Shown here piece by piece: positions 22,590 through 34,292 of a stretch of DNA of 64,000 bases. The stretch covers positions 70,376,119 through 70,440,118 of the forward strand of contig OZ025248.1 of NCBI GenBank assembly GCA_964019135.1, written 5' to 3'. A program made the position numbers and the translations under genes. This DNA is from Arenicola marina. Its lineage: Eukaryota; Annelida; Polychaeta; Arenicolidae. Every line of letters begins with the position of its first letter. Within the stretch, counting starts at the first letter, position 1. Below the pieces are notes generated by a model. The model worked only from the letters and a program-made list of their open reading frames with translations, was not told the origin of the DNA and made no database searches.

Positions 22590-23756
22590 GTAAGTGTTAA
22601 TTGATGAAACGTATTCATACACACGCCATCTTGAAAAAAGCATGACTGGCGCAATAAGTTTATATTTTGGTGCCAGCTTGAATTTTTCTACTGAGATATA
22701 TACCTTATTTCCAGGTTATTGCCAATGCATTTATAAACTTAATGAGCTTGTGTCTAAAGGTCGCCCATAGACGTAAATGTCTAATGTCTTAATTGCATCC
22801 AGATGAGACATTTTTCGTCTACATAGATGACAATATAATTCGTATGTTTAATTGTCAGTAGAAAATGTTGTCATGCGATGGCACAACCTTGACGTCTCGC
22901 AAAGATGAAAAACATACACAGAATGCGTTCCACATGCAGTGGAATAATGTAAACTAACTAAGTTGCAAAGTCTTTGGCAATGATAGACATGATAAACGGG
23001 CAAGTCACAGGGCCGATTACATTTCTGCGTGACGTCGCGAGAAATGCTAAAACTCGAGATGCTAAAACGGTACCAGGTCCAGTAACTATGAAAACACCCG
23101 TTGGCCACTAAGACAAATAAATTAAATAATTATATAAAGTGCATGCATCTCATTGGTCCAAAGAGACCTCCAAAACATGCATCCCAATATATTGCAATAA
23201 AAAGAGAAACTCCGTTAATTTCTTCGGGGGAACTGTGAGAAAGATTTCTTGTTATCCCATTAGACAGCGATCATTAGACGGTTCGCTTCCGTAAAAGTAG
23301 CTTCCCGCTTGATGAGCTGGTGTTCTGAATGCATGAGACGGGCAGTTACACTCAGTTACAACATACCACGGGGGAAATACCACACCATATATTATAAATT
23401 GAATACCTCCCATACATAACGGTTACCTGGTTTCTCCGAAATACAACATCATGTTCGATGCACTGGTGGTCAAATTTGTTGTTCCTATGGTTATAATTTG
23501 CAATCGATTTTCATAAAGTAAAGAACCTTTGGCGAAGTCGCGTGTCCGGTAATAATATAAAATACACGTGCTCATCATAATGGACACTGACGAAAGGCTT
23601 GCAATATCAATCAAACTTGGCAAACAGTATATAATACTACGTTAAGGCCTCCAGTGGATTCTAGAAATTGTATACTCCTTGCATGGTAATTAGTTAGTGA
23701 AAGTGTGTGAGGTCACCATATATCGCCACCACACTAATAACAATGAACATTTTCAG

Positions 23757-23864
23757 ATTACTGCGCCCGAGATCCGTGTGGCATGGGCGGTACCTGTGTC
23801 AGGCACAACGACAGCTTCACATGTGTTTGCCAGGCCGGCTACAGCGGGAGCCAGTGCCAGACAG
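23757..23864 (+). pseudogene. Copy 1 EGF exon with a GC donor
   Basis: Reads YCARDPCGMGGTCVRHND...CQAGYSGSQC. The position of the copy 2 donor GTCAAA is GCCAAG here, so splicing would need a GC-AG intron or fail. Confidence 0.75.
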
Positions 23865-24034
23865 GCCAAGGACTGACACTGCTGCAACAGTTATTAAAAG
23901 ACCAAATGAATTAAATTATAGCAGTTAATGAAAAAGTATATCAATCCATTTGTGTCGTTATGCAAGAAAGATTAAGACTCCACAGAGATTTTTTAAGGAA
24001 CATGTTCGCTTTCTTTTCCGTTTTCGGCATTCAG

Positions 24035-24145
24035 ACATCGATGACTGCCCTGGGAGTCCTTGTGAGAATGGAGTGTGCCAGGACTTGGTAAACGGCTTCT
24101 CGCGTTCCTGTTCAGCCGGATATACTGGAGACACATGTTCAACGG
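24035..24145 (+). pseudogene. Copy 1 calcium-binding-type EGF exon
   Basis: Acceptor ATTCAG, donor GTCAGT, phase 1 to phase 1. Reads DIDDCPGSPCENGVCQDL...CSAGYTGDTC; DIDDC is the calcium-binding EGF start. No equivalent in copy 2. Confidence 0.75.
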
Positions 24146-24855
24146 GTCAGTACGATACATGTCATCTCTGTATACATTAAGTAAGCAGTATATATGCATA
24201 AATGAATAACGTGCAGTTCGATAAATAGGACTATATGTAATCGACTAATGTAGTTGTACAAAACGTTAAACGTAAAGCGTATCCCTGCGTTTGGCTCTAG
24301 CATTGTTCTGCGAGATGCAATATAAGGTGATTGCACAGCGTCATTAATGTACATGCATAGTTCTACAAGTGACTCTTATGTACGTACTCGGCCGAATTTT
24401 AACGAACGTTTTGTGTCGTTTGCGTCACGCTTCATCATCTAGATTAGGCTTCCACAATTTAAAGGGATGTGATCTTTATTCAGGATTTAGTTCTTTGTTT
24501 CTCGGTGCAGTGATATTGTGGTAATCTCAACTCAATATTTTGTAAGGGGATTTTATTGATAAGATTTCTACTCTATGGTTCCACTAGCTCAACGTAATTA
24601 GCTAAATATATTTTTTAGTTACCGTTATATGTTATAGTATGTATGCATAACATATATCGTATAGTAGAGAGGCTATATGTGCTATGAATCAATGCTAACA
24701 AGCAAAATAAAGTATTTAATACAAATTAAAACTGTCACTGAATGCCGATGTCCGAATGGGGGCGGAGGGCGGCGGTGTTCTTATTTAATTTACAATTGAT
24801 TAAAGTAATGGCTTAATATATGGTGACAACAAATGTGTATTTTTTTCTGCCTTAG

Positions 24856-24969
24856 TCATCGATAACTGTGCCACCAATCCTTGGGCTAACGAAGGAATAT
24901 GCATGGATCACATATATGACTTTTCCTGCGCATGCCTAGCTGGTGTCACAGGAGACACCTGTTCGACGG
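24856..24969 (+). pseudogene. Copy 1 EGF exon
   Basis: Acceptor CCTTAG, donor GTCAGT, phase 1 to phase 1. Reads VIDNCATNPWANEGICMDH...CLAGVTGDTC. Also missing from copy 2. Confidence 0.7.
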
Positions 24970-25409
24970 GTCAGTGTGGTTCATCCTCCCATATCCACGT
25001 GTTTTCTTTACTCATTATGATGTAAAGACGTGGCTTTGTCCTCGATAATAAGAAAGCCGCACGTTTCAGAATGCTTAGAATTAATCCAAATCAAACGATT
25101 TGCCGCGTACTATGGTACCACGCTGTAGCACTGTGATGGCATATGGATTTTGCATTTGCATTAGAGTTGACGGTAACCTGGTTTCCTTATTAACGTGAAG
25201 AAAGTTTGCCTACCGTTAAAGACTATATACCAGGGGACCTGGTGACAATATCCCGCAGCGGAAGGGAGCATGTGGCAAATCATTTACGTCTCCAGGTATC
25301 ATGATGCGACAATGATCTACCATCGACATGCTGCTCAACGAACGAGTAACCAATGACAGGAAATAATGGCTCTTAATTCTGGTTTAATGCAAGTTCTCGT
25401 TCTTTTCAG

Positions 25410-25481
25410 ACATTGTCGATAATGGTGCCACGTGTGTAGACAGGCAGAACAGATTGGTTTGCCAATGCACCTGCTCTATGG
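25410..25481 (+). pseudogene. Copy 1 partial EGF exon
   Basis: 72 nt, TTTTCAG acceptor and GTACGC donor. Reads DIVDNGATCVDRQNRLVCQC, keeping the Cys that copy 2 has changed to Phe. Confidence 0.65.
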
Positions 25482-25828
25482 GTACGCAGAAAGTGGCTGT
25501 GGCCCTCCATTCCCCAACAGCTAATACTGACCGAATGTTTTACAAGATAACATGCATACACCGACTTTTCGTTTGAAGATGTCAGTGCAATTTGTATGTT
25601 ATCACGTGTAGGTCATATAATACCACTGACCAATACTGCTAAATTGTCTAAGGACTGTCCTACCCAAAGTTCATAAACCATAAAACACATTTCCATCAAG
25701 GAGCTCCCACCTTTACTCTTCACTACCTTATGACATGGAATCTTAAATAAACAAAAGAGAACGTAGTGATGGTACACACCAACAAGTAAATACGAATATT
25801 CATTTACACGCCATTGGTGTTCTCTCAG

Positions 25829-26009
25829 CGCCGTGCAACCAGGACGCACTGATTCATTTCCCATTCGACGACGACTTTAATGACGTCAGCTGTGACAATG
25901 CCGTATCTGACGTCATCAACGCCCCTTCAATCGGTTGGGACGCCAAGAAAACCAAGTCGGCTTACTTCGATAACGATGCCTATCTCACCGTCAGTTTCCT
26001 CACCAACTG
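25829..26009 (+). pseudogene. Copy 1 LamG-like exon 1
   Basis: 181 nt, open; reads CNQDALIHFPFDDDFNDVSC...AKKTKSAYFDNDAYLTVS. The HF.FD..F.D start and FDN...LTV strand are typical of LamG/pentraxin-like jelly-roll (LamG_3) domains. Confidence 0.75.
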
Positions 26010-26175
26010 GTCAGCCGGCCTGTCAGCAATTAAATTTAAACATAAATTGTGTATCAATCTCCAAGGTCCATATTTATATATAATTTACTTGTTGCATGAT
26101 AAAACGTAATCACCGAAAAACTGTTTCATAATGTGTAGATAATATAATTTTTGCTTCGTTTTTTTTCTATCCTAG

Positions 26176-26331
26176 GTTCAACACGAAACAGGTCAGTGAG
26201 TGGACAGTGAGCATGAGGTTCAAGGTGCCCGGACCCATTCAGGGTCTCGAGGGTCTGATCAACAACGGTAACTGTAACAACGTAACAACGCCTAGCTCCG
26301 GCCGGCAACGTGCTGAAGGGCAGCATCGACA
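26176..26331 (+). pseudogene. Copy 1 LamG-like exon 2, broken
   Basis: Reads FNTKQVSEWTVSMRFKV, then LINNGNCNN, then a 14-bp deletion relative to copy 2 shifts the frame, and the 3' end of the exon with its donor is missing. Confidence 0.75.
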
Positions 26332-26553
26332 CCGTCAGCTAGTCGTGGATGTCATGGTGACCGGTCAATGAGACGAATAGAGGAGGGGGTGGAACGCTGG
26401 CAGTAGTCGTGGGAACCACGGTGGGTTTCATGGTGACCGTATCACATCAGACCATATTAAAGAATAAGACAACAGATATATTTGCAACCGGCAATTGACA
26501 TTAAGTACCATGTCGCTCTCCCAACTGACCAGGTAATGGCCTGGATGTTGTAG

Positions 26554-26653
26554 ATGATCCAGGGTGATTGGCACCATGTGGCCATGGTCTGCGACGGCTT
26601 AGAGGTCGTGATGTACGTCGACGGCGCATGGGCGGGGCAGATATCCGCTTCCG
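26554..26653 (+). pseudogene. Copy 1 LamG-like exon 3
   Basis: 100 nt, open: GDWHHVAMVCDGLEVVMYVDG, the WHHVA...YVDG hallmark of LamG domains. Donor GTAAGA. Confidence 0.75.
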
Positions 26654-27469
26654 GTAAGAATGGCTAAACACCAAGAGACGTAGCAAAGTCGACACATCGG
26701 TAGTGTATATATGCATAAATGTATGTATCTGATATATTATCACAGATAATAAATTCGAAAAAAATCTTCTTGCCATAGATCACATGTTGCGGTCGGCATG
26801 CCTTTTACAATCATGATTATCCTAGTGCCGAAACAAGCAACATGTATTTTTCAAACGGGGTTGGAGAGGGAGGGGGGGGGGTTAATGGACCGTTGGTTGC
26901 ACGCACGACGTTGTCGAGTGAGCTCTGTCGTATCAGTCATAGGCTGATATACATTTAAGTCTAAGTATATATATAGTATTGAATATTTGTTGATGATTTT
27001 ATATATTATTCAAGATTTCATTTTGAAACAAATCCTTACCTCTCTTAATACATTAATTTGATCATCTCATTTATTGCTTTATCATATCGGTTTAGATATA
27101 CTTCACATCTTGCTGCAGTCAAATCCTAATGTCGTTGTGAGCATCTTTAAAATTCTTTGTGTCAGGTAGATCCATGCAATACTCTAGTACACACATCATG
27201 CATACTTTTTGTTGTGCTCTTGTCTGAGAACTCCAATCAGCAGGTAACCATCAAAATCATATCTGTAAATTCAAATTACCGTGTTCCTTCACAGTGGAAA
27301 GCTAAGTTTTCAAATGAAAAACAAAATGATTTCAGAATTATACACATTAATCAGGTCTAAAAAATAGATAATAAGAACATCCATTAGAAATATTAGAATA
27401 TTCGGCTTCCACGGCTATCTTGTGGCACACTCGCATTTATAAACATCTCAAATGTGTTACTCATCTTGC

Positions 27470-28070
27470 AATCAATTCTCGCCTTCTTCCTGCAAGTTTT
27501 TCATTCCGCTTTTTCAGATCGTTCGTTATCTCACCCATGCCGTGCCAATTTGTATTAACGATTATTCGACATGTTTTAAACATGTGTCTTGGGATGAAGA
27601 AAAGTTGGAAAATATTCGCAGCGCGCAGCCCTTTCAATAACAAGCTACTCGGGTAGGCCCGAATTGCGTATCAGCGCCACCTGGTGAGTGCGTCTCTAAG
27701 ATGGAGTTTGGTTATGAGACCGGAGTAATAGGCACAGATATTTGGAGCATGCGCGCTCCTACTTTCCGCTCATGTGCGGATCAAGATAAACCGAACGCAA
27801 AATCCGCGGTTCGCGTTAATCTTACATTGCTAAACTGCACGAATCATGAAGATTGCCAAAGAATACCATAAAATAAATCAACGAATACGTTTTGTGTTTA
27901 TTATTTTATTCTAGTTGTTACACTTTTTGCAGGTCGAAATACTACTTTTGATATATTTACGTATTGTGGGTCCTGGACGCCATATTAGAAATCCTCGGGA
28001 ACCTCCTCTGGTGGGGGGGGGAGGCGGTGGGGGGATAATGTCCGAGAGTAAACTATACCACGTGACCGTG
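27470..28070. mobile_element. ~600-bp sequence present only in copy 1 intron
   Basis: Flanking intron sequence aligns with copy 2 around 61085, but this block is absent there. It contains a G-run (about 28010-28030) and no recognised gene. Insertion in copy 1 or deletion in copy 2 are both possible; no clear target duplication was seen. Confidence 0.45.
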
Positions 28071-28262
28071 CTATCGGAACACAATCTCTGCGTCCGGTTA
28101 TGCATTCCGCGGAGTCCGACTACTCCTCTAGCATACACCAAGCTCACCCAGGTTCCTCATTTAACAAAAACTTGACATTGTCATAGTACTTGCCATTCTG
28201 TTATTTTGTCTTATCGCTCTGGAGTTCTAACTGGGAGTTTCTCTCCTCTCCCATCCTCACAG

Positions 28263-28351
28263 GCGCCATGGAGACTACGAACTGTCCATTGAGCATAGCG
28301 CACGCAGGGACCAGCCCGACAGCCGGTCATTTCAACGGATACCTTGACGAG
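28263..28351 (+). pseudogene. Copy 1 LamG-like exon 4
   Basis: 89 nt after CCTCACAG; reads AMETTNCPLSIAH...FNGYLDE, the F-G-LDE end of LamG domains. Donor GTACGT. Confidence 0.75.
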
Positions 28352-29564
28352 GTACGTGGCGAATGAGACCTCAATCATTAAGCTTGTGTTATATTAACAT
28401 AGTTATAGTTCATAACGGGTGACTCAGTGGCATCTAATAGAAAAACCGTTAGTGCTGACTGCTTCTTGGCCTTCTGTATATGCTGTAATTGTAATGGTAG
28501 TGCTCTTTATATTAATATCTTGGTTTATAGCCAAGTCCGTGTAATGTATTGAACAACTTTGAAATCATTGTAATTGTTGTATAATGCTTTAACTTAATGC
28601 ATCAAATGTTGTCTTTAAGTGCCATAACAGTAACCTACTCGATGTGTCATACCTGAGATGGTGTATGATATCATCATACTTACATAAAGATCGTGTTTTC
28701 TCGGATAATACCGGTATTTAATAATACCTTTGTGGTCCTGATTATTTCCAGGGTTGGGGCGAGAAACATGGCGATACTTGGTTCAACATTGTCTCAGTAT
28801 GTCGCCCTTTAGGAAAAAAAATTTTCCTTTTGAGTTTTCGACGACACTCAAGTACACATACGCATACCAAAGCTTGCTCAAGTTCTCATGAGAAAGAAAA
28901 AGTTTGTAAAGCATGCCCATATAGGACTACTTAATTTGCCCATGGGTGGTGGACCATTAGCTTAACGCCATGAGCGCACAGAGACAACGTTACAATTTTA
29001 TAGACTTCAACTCTTGTCCCTTGTGGGGCTTTAAATCCAAAGATGCAAAGTATTTTTTTTACTGTGTCGCCGCTCTCTATGCCAGATTAATAGGCAAGAT
29101 AAGTCCCATGCTTCTGGTGTCAAGCACCCCCCACCCCCCGCCCGATCAGCAATATTACCTTGATGTCAAAACGCGAAATACTGCATTTGGATAACATATG
29201 CTTTTACACGGTTGCGATGAATCGGCCATCACAAAATACCAATAATTGTTTAAAGGTGTCCATCGGTATATCGGTGACACTAAGCTGCTTGATGTCGTCT
29301 AAATATCTCAATTAATGATCACCTACCATAATTCTCAGAGGTAAACATTTGCATATACTATACGTGGTTGCAAACCTCTTGAAATACATAAAGATGATAT
29401 TAAAACAAAATCAGTATCAATTCATAATAAAAGACAGGACAACAATTACTGAAATCTGAGGTAGCAACTTTATGTGCATTTATCAAATTGTCATATTTTC
29501 TATCGAATGGTGACCGAATTTAGCTCAATTAGCCCAAAATAAATGTATTGGTTAATTCTTACAG

Positions 29565-29627
29565 ATAAAGGTGTTCGCCAAGGCCTTGACCACGGCCCAC
29601 GCGCTCAACCTGTACCACAATCCATAA
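29565..29627 (+). pseudogene. Copy 1 last exon with stop codon
   Basis: 63 nt after CTTACAG: IKVFAKALTTAHALNLY...stop TAA at 29625. Same length and stop position as copy 2. Confidence 0.75.
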
Positions 29628-31010
29628 CGGCCGGGCGCCTACCCAACATGGACACTGACCAGACTCACCCGTGGATGTCTCGGAGTCAATGACTTATTAT
29701 TCATCACACTTTATAATTCTTCACTTTTAATTCTAGACAAATGTATTCTGTTTTTCTAGATTGTTCACGTTTATTGGCCATTGTAATGTCTGAAACACGC
29801 AGCATTTAAGTATATTTATCTTCGGAGGTTCGTTGTTTGTCACCGGTGAACAAAAACGGGGCACTAGGAATGTTGGTTGCATGAGTTCAGGTTGGTTACT
29901 CACATATTCGAGTAATTGGGATACCTGCTGTTAATCCCCGCCCCTAACCACCGCTCGATCTTCTTGCCAAAGGAGCTCGCGGGGAAACCACCGTGAGTGT
30001 TCGGTTAGCGTAAGGACTTCCTATTATTTAATCACACTGCATGTACGTAAATGCAGTAAATGTGTCTTTTGTTTACCTTCGTTACGAAAAAAACACAGTG
30101 TCGCTATATATGGTGATATTTTCTTTCAATTGGCAGAATGACGATATTAGACGGGCACACATTCAAAGATGCAACCTTTTCCAATGTGGCTTTTAAACAG
30201 TTGGTGCCACGCCAAAACAACTTTATTTTTATAATAAACTTTGGAGTATATGTGTATCTTATCGAGGGATGATATTTTCGAAAGACGCTGACAAAGTCTG
30301 AGCATATCTCACGTCTCCGGGGCACAATTTCATTTTTAGCCTGCGTGCGGATTGCATCGCATCACAACAAGTGACGCCAACGGGAAAACAAACCCACGTG
30401 TTCTGCTCCGCTTGCATGCTGCTGCTTTGCAATCGGCTTAATTGTTTTGGCTTACTTTTGTTGTGTGAAATAAACCAAAATAGTGTCTTGTTGGATCTCA
30501 TGGGTATTATCCATCTGCAACACTCAGTCTGTACATATTTCCAAGCGCGGAAACAAATAGTCACGAATACTATGGATTTGAGCCGTCAAAGTGTTAACAA
30601 CAGTGTCAGCTCTGTTCGCGGCCCATTTTCGGGACTGACTGTGACTCGAACGCACTCGTGTCTCTGGAACGCACAAGAGGTTCAGAATATGCAGGCTTTT
30701 TGATTAACACTCAGACTGAGAAGGGAGATGAAGCCTGATGCTATCCCTACCATTTTTTCTGTAACGAACCTTCAAAGAAAAGGTTCACACGACCACTAGC
30801 TGACAATTAATAATTAGCAACACAGTCCCTGACACTGTGCCCATCTGGTGACCAGGCCCCGGCCCAGGGGCTGCCGCGGTAGTAAAGGGGAGGGTTGGAG
30901 GGGTGGAGGGGCGTGGAGGGGTGGAGGGGAGTTACATGTATATATCATGCAGTACATGTAGGCATACATTCATGACCATGCACAAAGCAACAGTCTTGAC
31001 GCAATATAGG
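29628..31010. other. 3' flank of copy 1, then intergenic
   Basis: To about 30140 this aligns with the flank of copy 2 (62758 to the window end). Beyond that, nothing recognised; open frames of 71-110 codons near 30259-30703 on both strands are unsupported. A GGAGGGGTGG run lies near 30890. Confidence 0.5.
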
Positions 31011-31013
31011 GCA

Positions 31014-31104
31014 GAGGAGCCGGGGGGCATCCGGGGCACGTCCAACATCCACCCCCCCCCCCCCCCTCCCCCCCCCTCTTGGCAAATTCCTAGATCCGCC
31101 CCTG
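31014..31104. mobile_element. GC-rich MITE-like element (GGCGGATCC family)
   Basis: Starts near GCAGAGGAGCCGGGGGGC, includes long C-runs and ends CCTAGATCCGCCCCTG, the family's right terminus. A second C-run of about 17 lies at about 31190-31210. Confidence 0.45.
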
Positions 31105-31619
31105 AAGCCTCACGATAAAGTTAAACCATCTTTGTATGGGCGCGTCATATTAGGTCATTGCATAGGACCTTGTCCGTATTAGTTGACCCCCCTCCCCCCC
31201 CCCCCCCCCAATCGTAACATGCGCCTGTTCGCAGTTCGCTATTTTGTGCGCGATACAAATAAACCGTGCAGTTTTATGTTGAAATGTTTGTTTTGCAGAC
31301 TTAAAGATATATGAAAACATATGCGTCATAAATTTTGAGATACTTTTAGTCTTAATTCTAAAATGTAAAAAATCTCAGATGGCACATGTAAGCATATTGC
31401 TTTAAGCTATGATAAGCTGTTGAAAATTATGCAACTATTAGTCAGTACTCGACTTTTACACGCTACGCAGCGCAGAGCGAGCTGGAGAAACACGCGCATG
31501 CCAGAATTTCCCCTGGAGCGGTCTATTGCTCGTCAGAATATTTGGCTTCCGCATCGATTATGAATGCGTGCATTTGTAAAATCAGCAAAGCCTTAGAACA
31601 TAGAAATGAGAATAAAGCT

Positions 31620-31770
31620 CTTGCAATACACGAATGAAAAGTGCATGAAAGCTAAAAGTACACGAATGGAAAGTACATGAATGGTTACATGAAAGCAAAG
31701 TACATGGATGCAAAGTACATGAATGCAAAGTACACGAATGCAATGTACATGAATGGAAAGTACATGGATG
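31620..31770. repeat. 15-bp tandem repeat (AAAGTACATGAATGC)
   Basis: About ten imperfect copies of AAAGTACATGAATGC/G. The minus-strand Cys/His-rich frame across it is a by-product. Confidence 0.85.
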
Positions 31771-31799
31771 AAATGCTAAATATAGCATAATGAATTGTC

Positions 31800-33035
31800 G
31801 CCTCGATTATCCGCCATACATAGTATGACGCATGGTGGCGCACCGCACGCTGAGCTATCATAATTTAATGTAGCCATCTAGCGGAGCAAAACGAATGTTG
31901 AGAAAGAATACATATGGGCGGGCGATATAAAATGATATGCAGATTAAAATATGTATAATACAATTAAATATATTGGGACAAATATGACCAGTCAGAAGAT
32001 GCCATGGTATTATTAACGTAAGTGTGCGTTTTTTTTAAAAGAACCGCAAAACAGTGCATTTTTTATTTCAATGATGAACGGAAAAACTGCATTATTTTAA
32101 TAATGAACGGAAAAACTGCATTATCTTGATAATGAACAGTTATTGGTAATATTGACTCGTTTCACTGCGCTACGTGTCACGGTGTAATAAGCCGAGTTGA
32201 ACTGAGCTGAGGCGAGCTAGCTGATGTTGTCAGAACTTGCCAATTTCAAGACAAACAATGGAATGCATAAGTAAGTGTTAAGCTCTAAGGAGGCGGTGGG
32301 GGTGGGGGGGTTGGATCAGAAAGCTAAAAATTCGACTGTTATCGATGGTATAGATTTATCATACCGTCCATCAATGAGGAACCGTCTGACATCGTCATGT
32401 CATGTCATGGCCACAGAAGGTGCCACATATGTGTTTAATGGTTCAGAATAAATATTGCAAAAGACAAGACATATATGGATGATTTATTTTAAAGCAGATG
32501 TGTTATATCCCCCATATCGCGTTTTAGGGGGCGAGGTTTTCAGGAAAGTTAAAAGTAATGACTAGACCCGCTCGCGTATTAGTTTGGCAGTGCAATTGAT
32601 AAAATAGTCAATTTCCTGTGTCCCAACATGGAAAATGAATCAAATCATGAGCAAATGTAATGCCTTGTTATAACAATGTTATAAGTACGATGAAGTACTC
32701 GCTGTCGTGCACGGGAACAGGGCACATTATAAGATTTACGGTTTCCCCTGCATGTGGTTCCAATGGGTGGTCTAACATTCTCTCATCATGTCTGAGTACT
32801 CCGGCGCCATGACTTGAAACACGTGACTCCGTGGCACTGGCAGCATCATACATTCGAACGGGCGTCGCTGGAGCGGGAGAATCGATTCTCTCGGCCAACA
32901 CTTTCGGCCATCAAGGCAGATGTGACTTCTGTTATCCACGAAGTGAAACATGTCGACGAACGGCCATTGGATGACGTCACGGAGGCTAATAATCGAGGTA
33001 CTGTAGGGGTATATTAGCTTCGTGGATGGGTGGGA
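31800..33035. other. Intergenic, nothing firm
   Basis: Two AATGAACGGAAAAACTGCAT repeats near 32070-32125 and a G-run near 32300. Open frames near 32668-33017 are unrecognised. Confidence 0.45.
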
Positions 33036-33456
33036 TTATGCATCGGGGTTGAAGCGATAAAACTTCGGAGAGTGTTGGTATCCAAGCCTGTAGGAGCCAA
33101 GTAAGGAGCCGAAGTACAGGAAGTACGTCACGCCCAGGTTATCCAGAATACCTGCGAAGACGGACAGCGTGTCGAGGGACAAAGCCACTGAACTGGCATT
33201 CATGACCGGCTAAAACGCGGAGAACCTCCTCGTAAATATCAAGTCGCGTCTCACCCAGCGTGGATTCCATATGAATCGAGTGCACCTGGGTTTGACGAGG
33301 AGAGTCTCGCCCTGCGATGATGCGAAGTTGTTGCGATACAAGATTTGGCGCATAATGAGGATAAAGGACGAGAGGGCGCAGGCGACCAATACAATCCGTA
33401 AAATAGCGAACGAGTGGAGCGGGCAACATATACATGGTCTGTCAACGAACTACTCA
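33036..33456 (-). pseudogene. LicD / fukutin-related-like gene fragment
   Basis: Reading the minus strand in one frame gives a hydrophobic segment (ILRIVLVACALSSFILIM, about 33345-33420) as expected for a type II Golgi membrane anchor, then an in-frame TAG at 33210-33212. It continues as MNASSVALSLDTLSVF and NLGVTYFLYFGSLLGSYR (about 33087-33200). The YFLYFGSLLGSYR segment closely resembles the YxLYGGTLLGxxR motif that opens the LicD/FKRP phosphotransferase domain. The frame ends in TAA at 33036 before the HH..PWDDD motif expected next. The TAG could be read as an intron acceptor instead, but the tract before it is weak. I infer a truncated gene copy or one exon of a broken gene; the family call rests on one motif. 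Confidence 0.42.
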
Positions 33457-33736
33457 GATGTTTGTTTTTCGTTTATTTCTAATTTCCTTCCTGATTGTCT
33501 ACGGGTAGCCCTATATTCACCCTAAGCGATATAACGTATGCATCCCTTTTTTATTATTACAACTACGTTATTTGTTTTGGGGATGTTTTTTTCTTCGAAC
33601 AAAGGATTGTTCTACCTTAAACTTATGAATGTAAATCGTTTCGCCACGTAGAGTAAACATCACTCTTGGCTTGTAGGCAGTACTGGACAACCGCACAAAT
33701 AAGCATGTAGCGACCGTGTAACGTATGGAGCCTTAT

Positions 33737-33955
33737 ATTGTCAGGTTTCTAATATCGTCATTTTCTAATATCGTCAGGTTTCTAATATCGTCATATTCTA
33801 ATATCGTCAGGTTTCTAATATCGTCATATTCTAATATCGTCAGGTTTCTAATATCGTCATATTCTAATATCGTCAGGTTTCTAATATCATCATATTCTAA
33901 TATCGTCAGGTTTCTAATAGCGTCATATTCTAATTTCGTCATATTCTAATGTTGC
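33737..33955. repeat. 33-bp minisatellite (TCTAATATCGTC)
   Basis: Alternating 17- and 16-bp half-units (AGGTTTCTAATATCGTC and ATATTCTAATATCGTC), about 6.5 full units. Being a multiple of 3 it is open on both strands; the translations are artefacts. Confidence 0.93.
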
Positions 33956-34199
33956 CGGGTAGGCAATGTTTTTTTTTGGTGTTTTGCGAAATAATAATTA
34001 TATTTGAGCGTGACTCCCATGAACCTTTGCGCGGTGATTCGCGGACTCTCTCCCATCGCGCTTTCCCGCGCCACTTGCTCCAGAGGAACTGAAGGGAAAG
34101 GTCGCGTCCCCCCGCCCCCCCCCCTCCCTCCCTCCACCCCCGACCCCGTCTGCGTCAACCAAGCGCATGCATATGGTAACTCACGTACGCTCTACACGG

Positions 34200-34292
34200 C
34201 TAATGACGTAATCATATCTTTCACGCTATTTCCGTTCATGTGCGTCTTTTTTGTTCTACCGGAAATAGCGTGAAAGGTGATTACCTCATTAG
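34200..34292. repeat. Long inverted repeat / hairpin
   Basis: The left arm starts CTAATGACGTAATCA and ends CACGCTATTTCCG (34200-34234). The right arm starts CGGAAATAGCGTG and ends TGATTACCTCATTAG (34260-34292). Arms of about 33 bp pair with a few mismatches around a 25-base loop. Likely a small MITE. Confidence 0.7.

Larger units (their letters stand above)
16910..29627 (+). pseudogene. Copy 1 of secreted Ly6/EGF/vWD-C8-TIL/LamG mosaic gene, decayed
   Basis: A tandem paralogue of the gene at 49886-62757, with recognisable exons in the same order. Its 5' half keeps modules absent from copy 2: an EMI-like Cys-rich exon, a two-exon Ly6-like domain and three EGF-like exons. It also keeps two extra EGF exons at 24035 and 24856. 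Damage is widespread: frame disagreements in the 17360, 18653, 19565 and 19871 exons; loss of an EGF exon and the first half of vWD; a truncated second half of vWD with a 15-bp deletion and an in-frame TAA; and a 14-bp deletion in the second LamG exon. C8, TIL, the following Cys-rich exon and most EGF and LamG exons remain open and about 90% identical to copy 2 by eye. I infer a pseudogene that could at most make truncated products. Sequencing indels could explain single-base frameshifts but not the larger deletions. Confidence 0.8.

Noticed and set aside
30259..30703. 101- and 110-codon frames on opposite strands
   Set aside because: No family resemblance; mutual shadows.
31582..31788. Cys/His-rich frame resembling a zinc-finger array
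   Set aside because: Period-15 repeat gives a regular CTLHS-like translation without zinc-finger spacing.
33725..33949. Open frames of 69-74 codons on both strands
   Set aside because: Translation of the 33-bp TCTAATATCGTC minisatellite.
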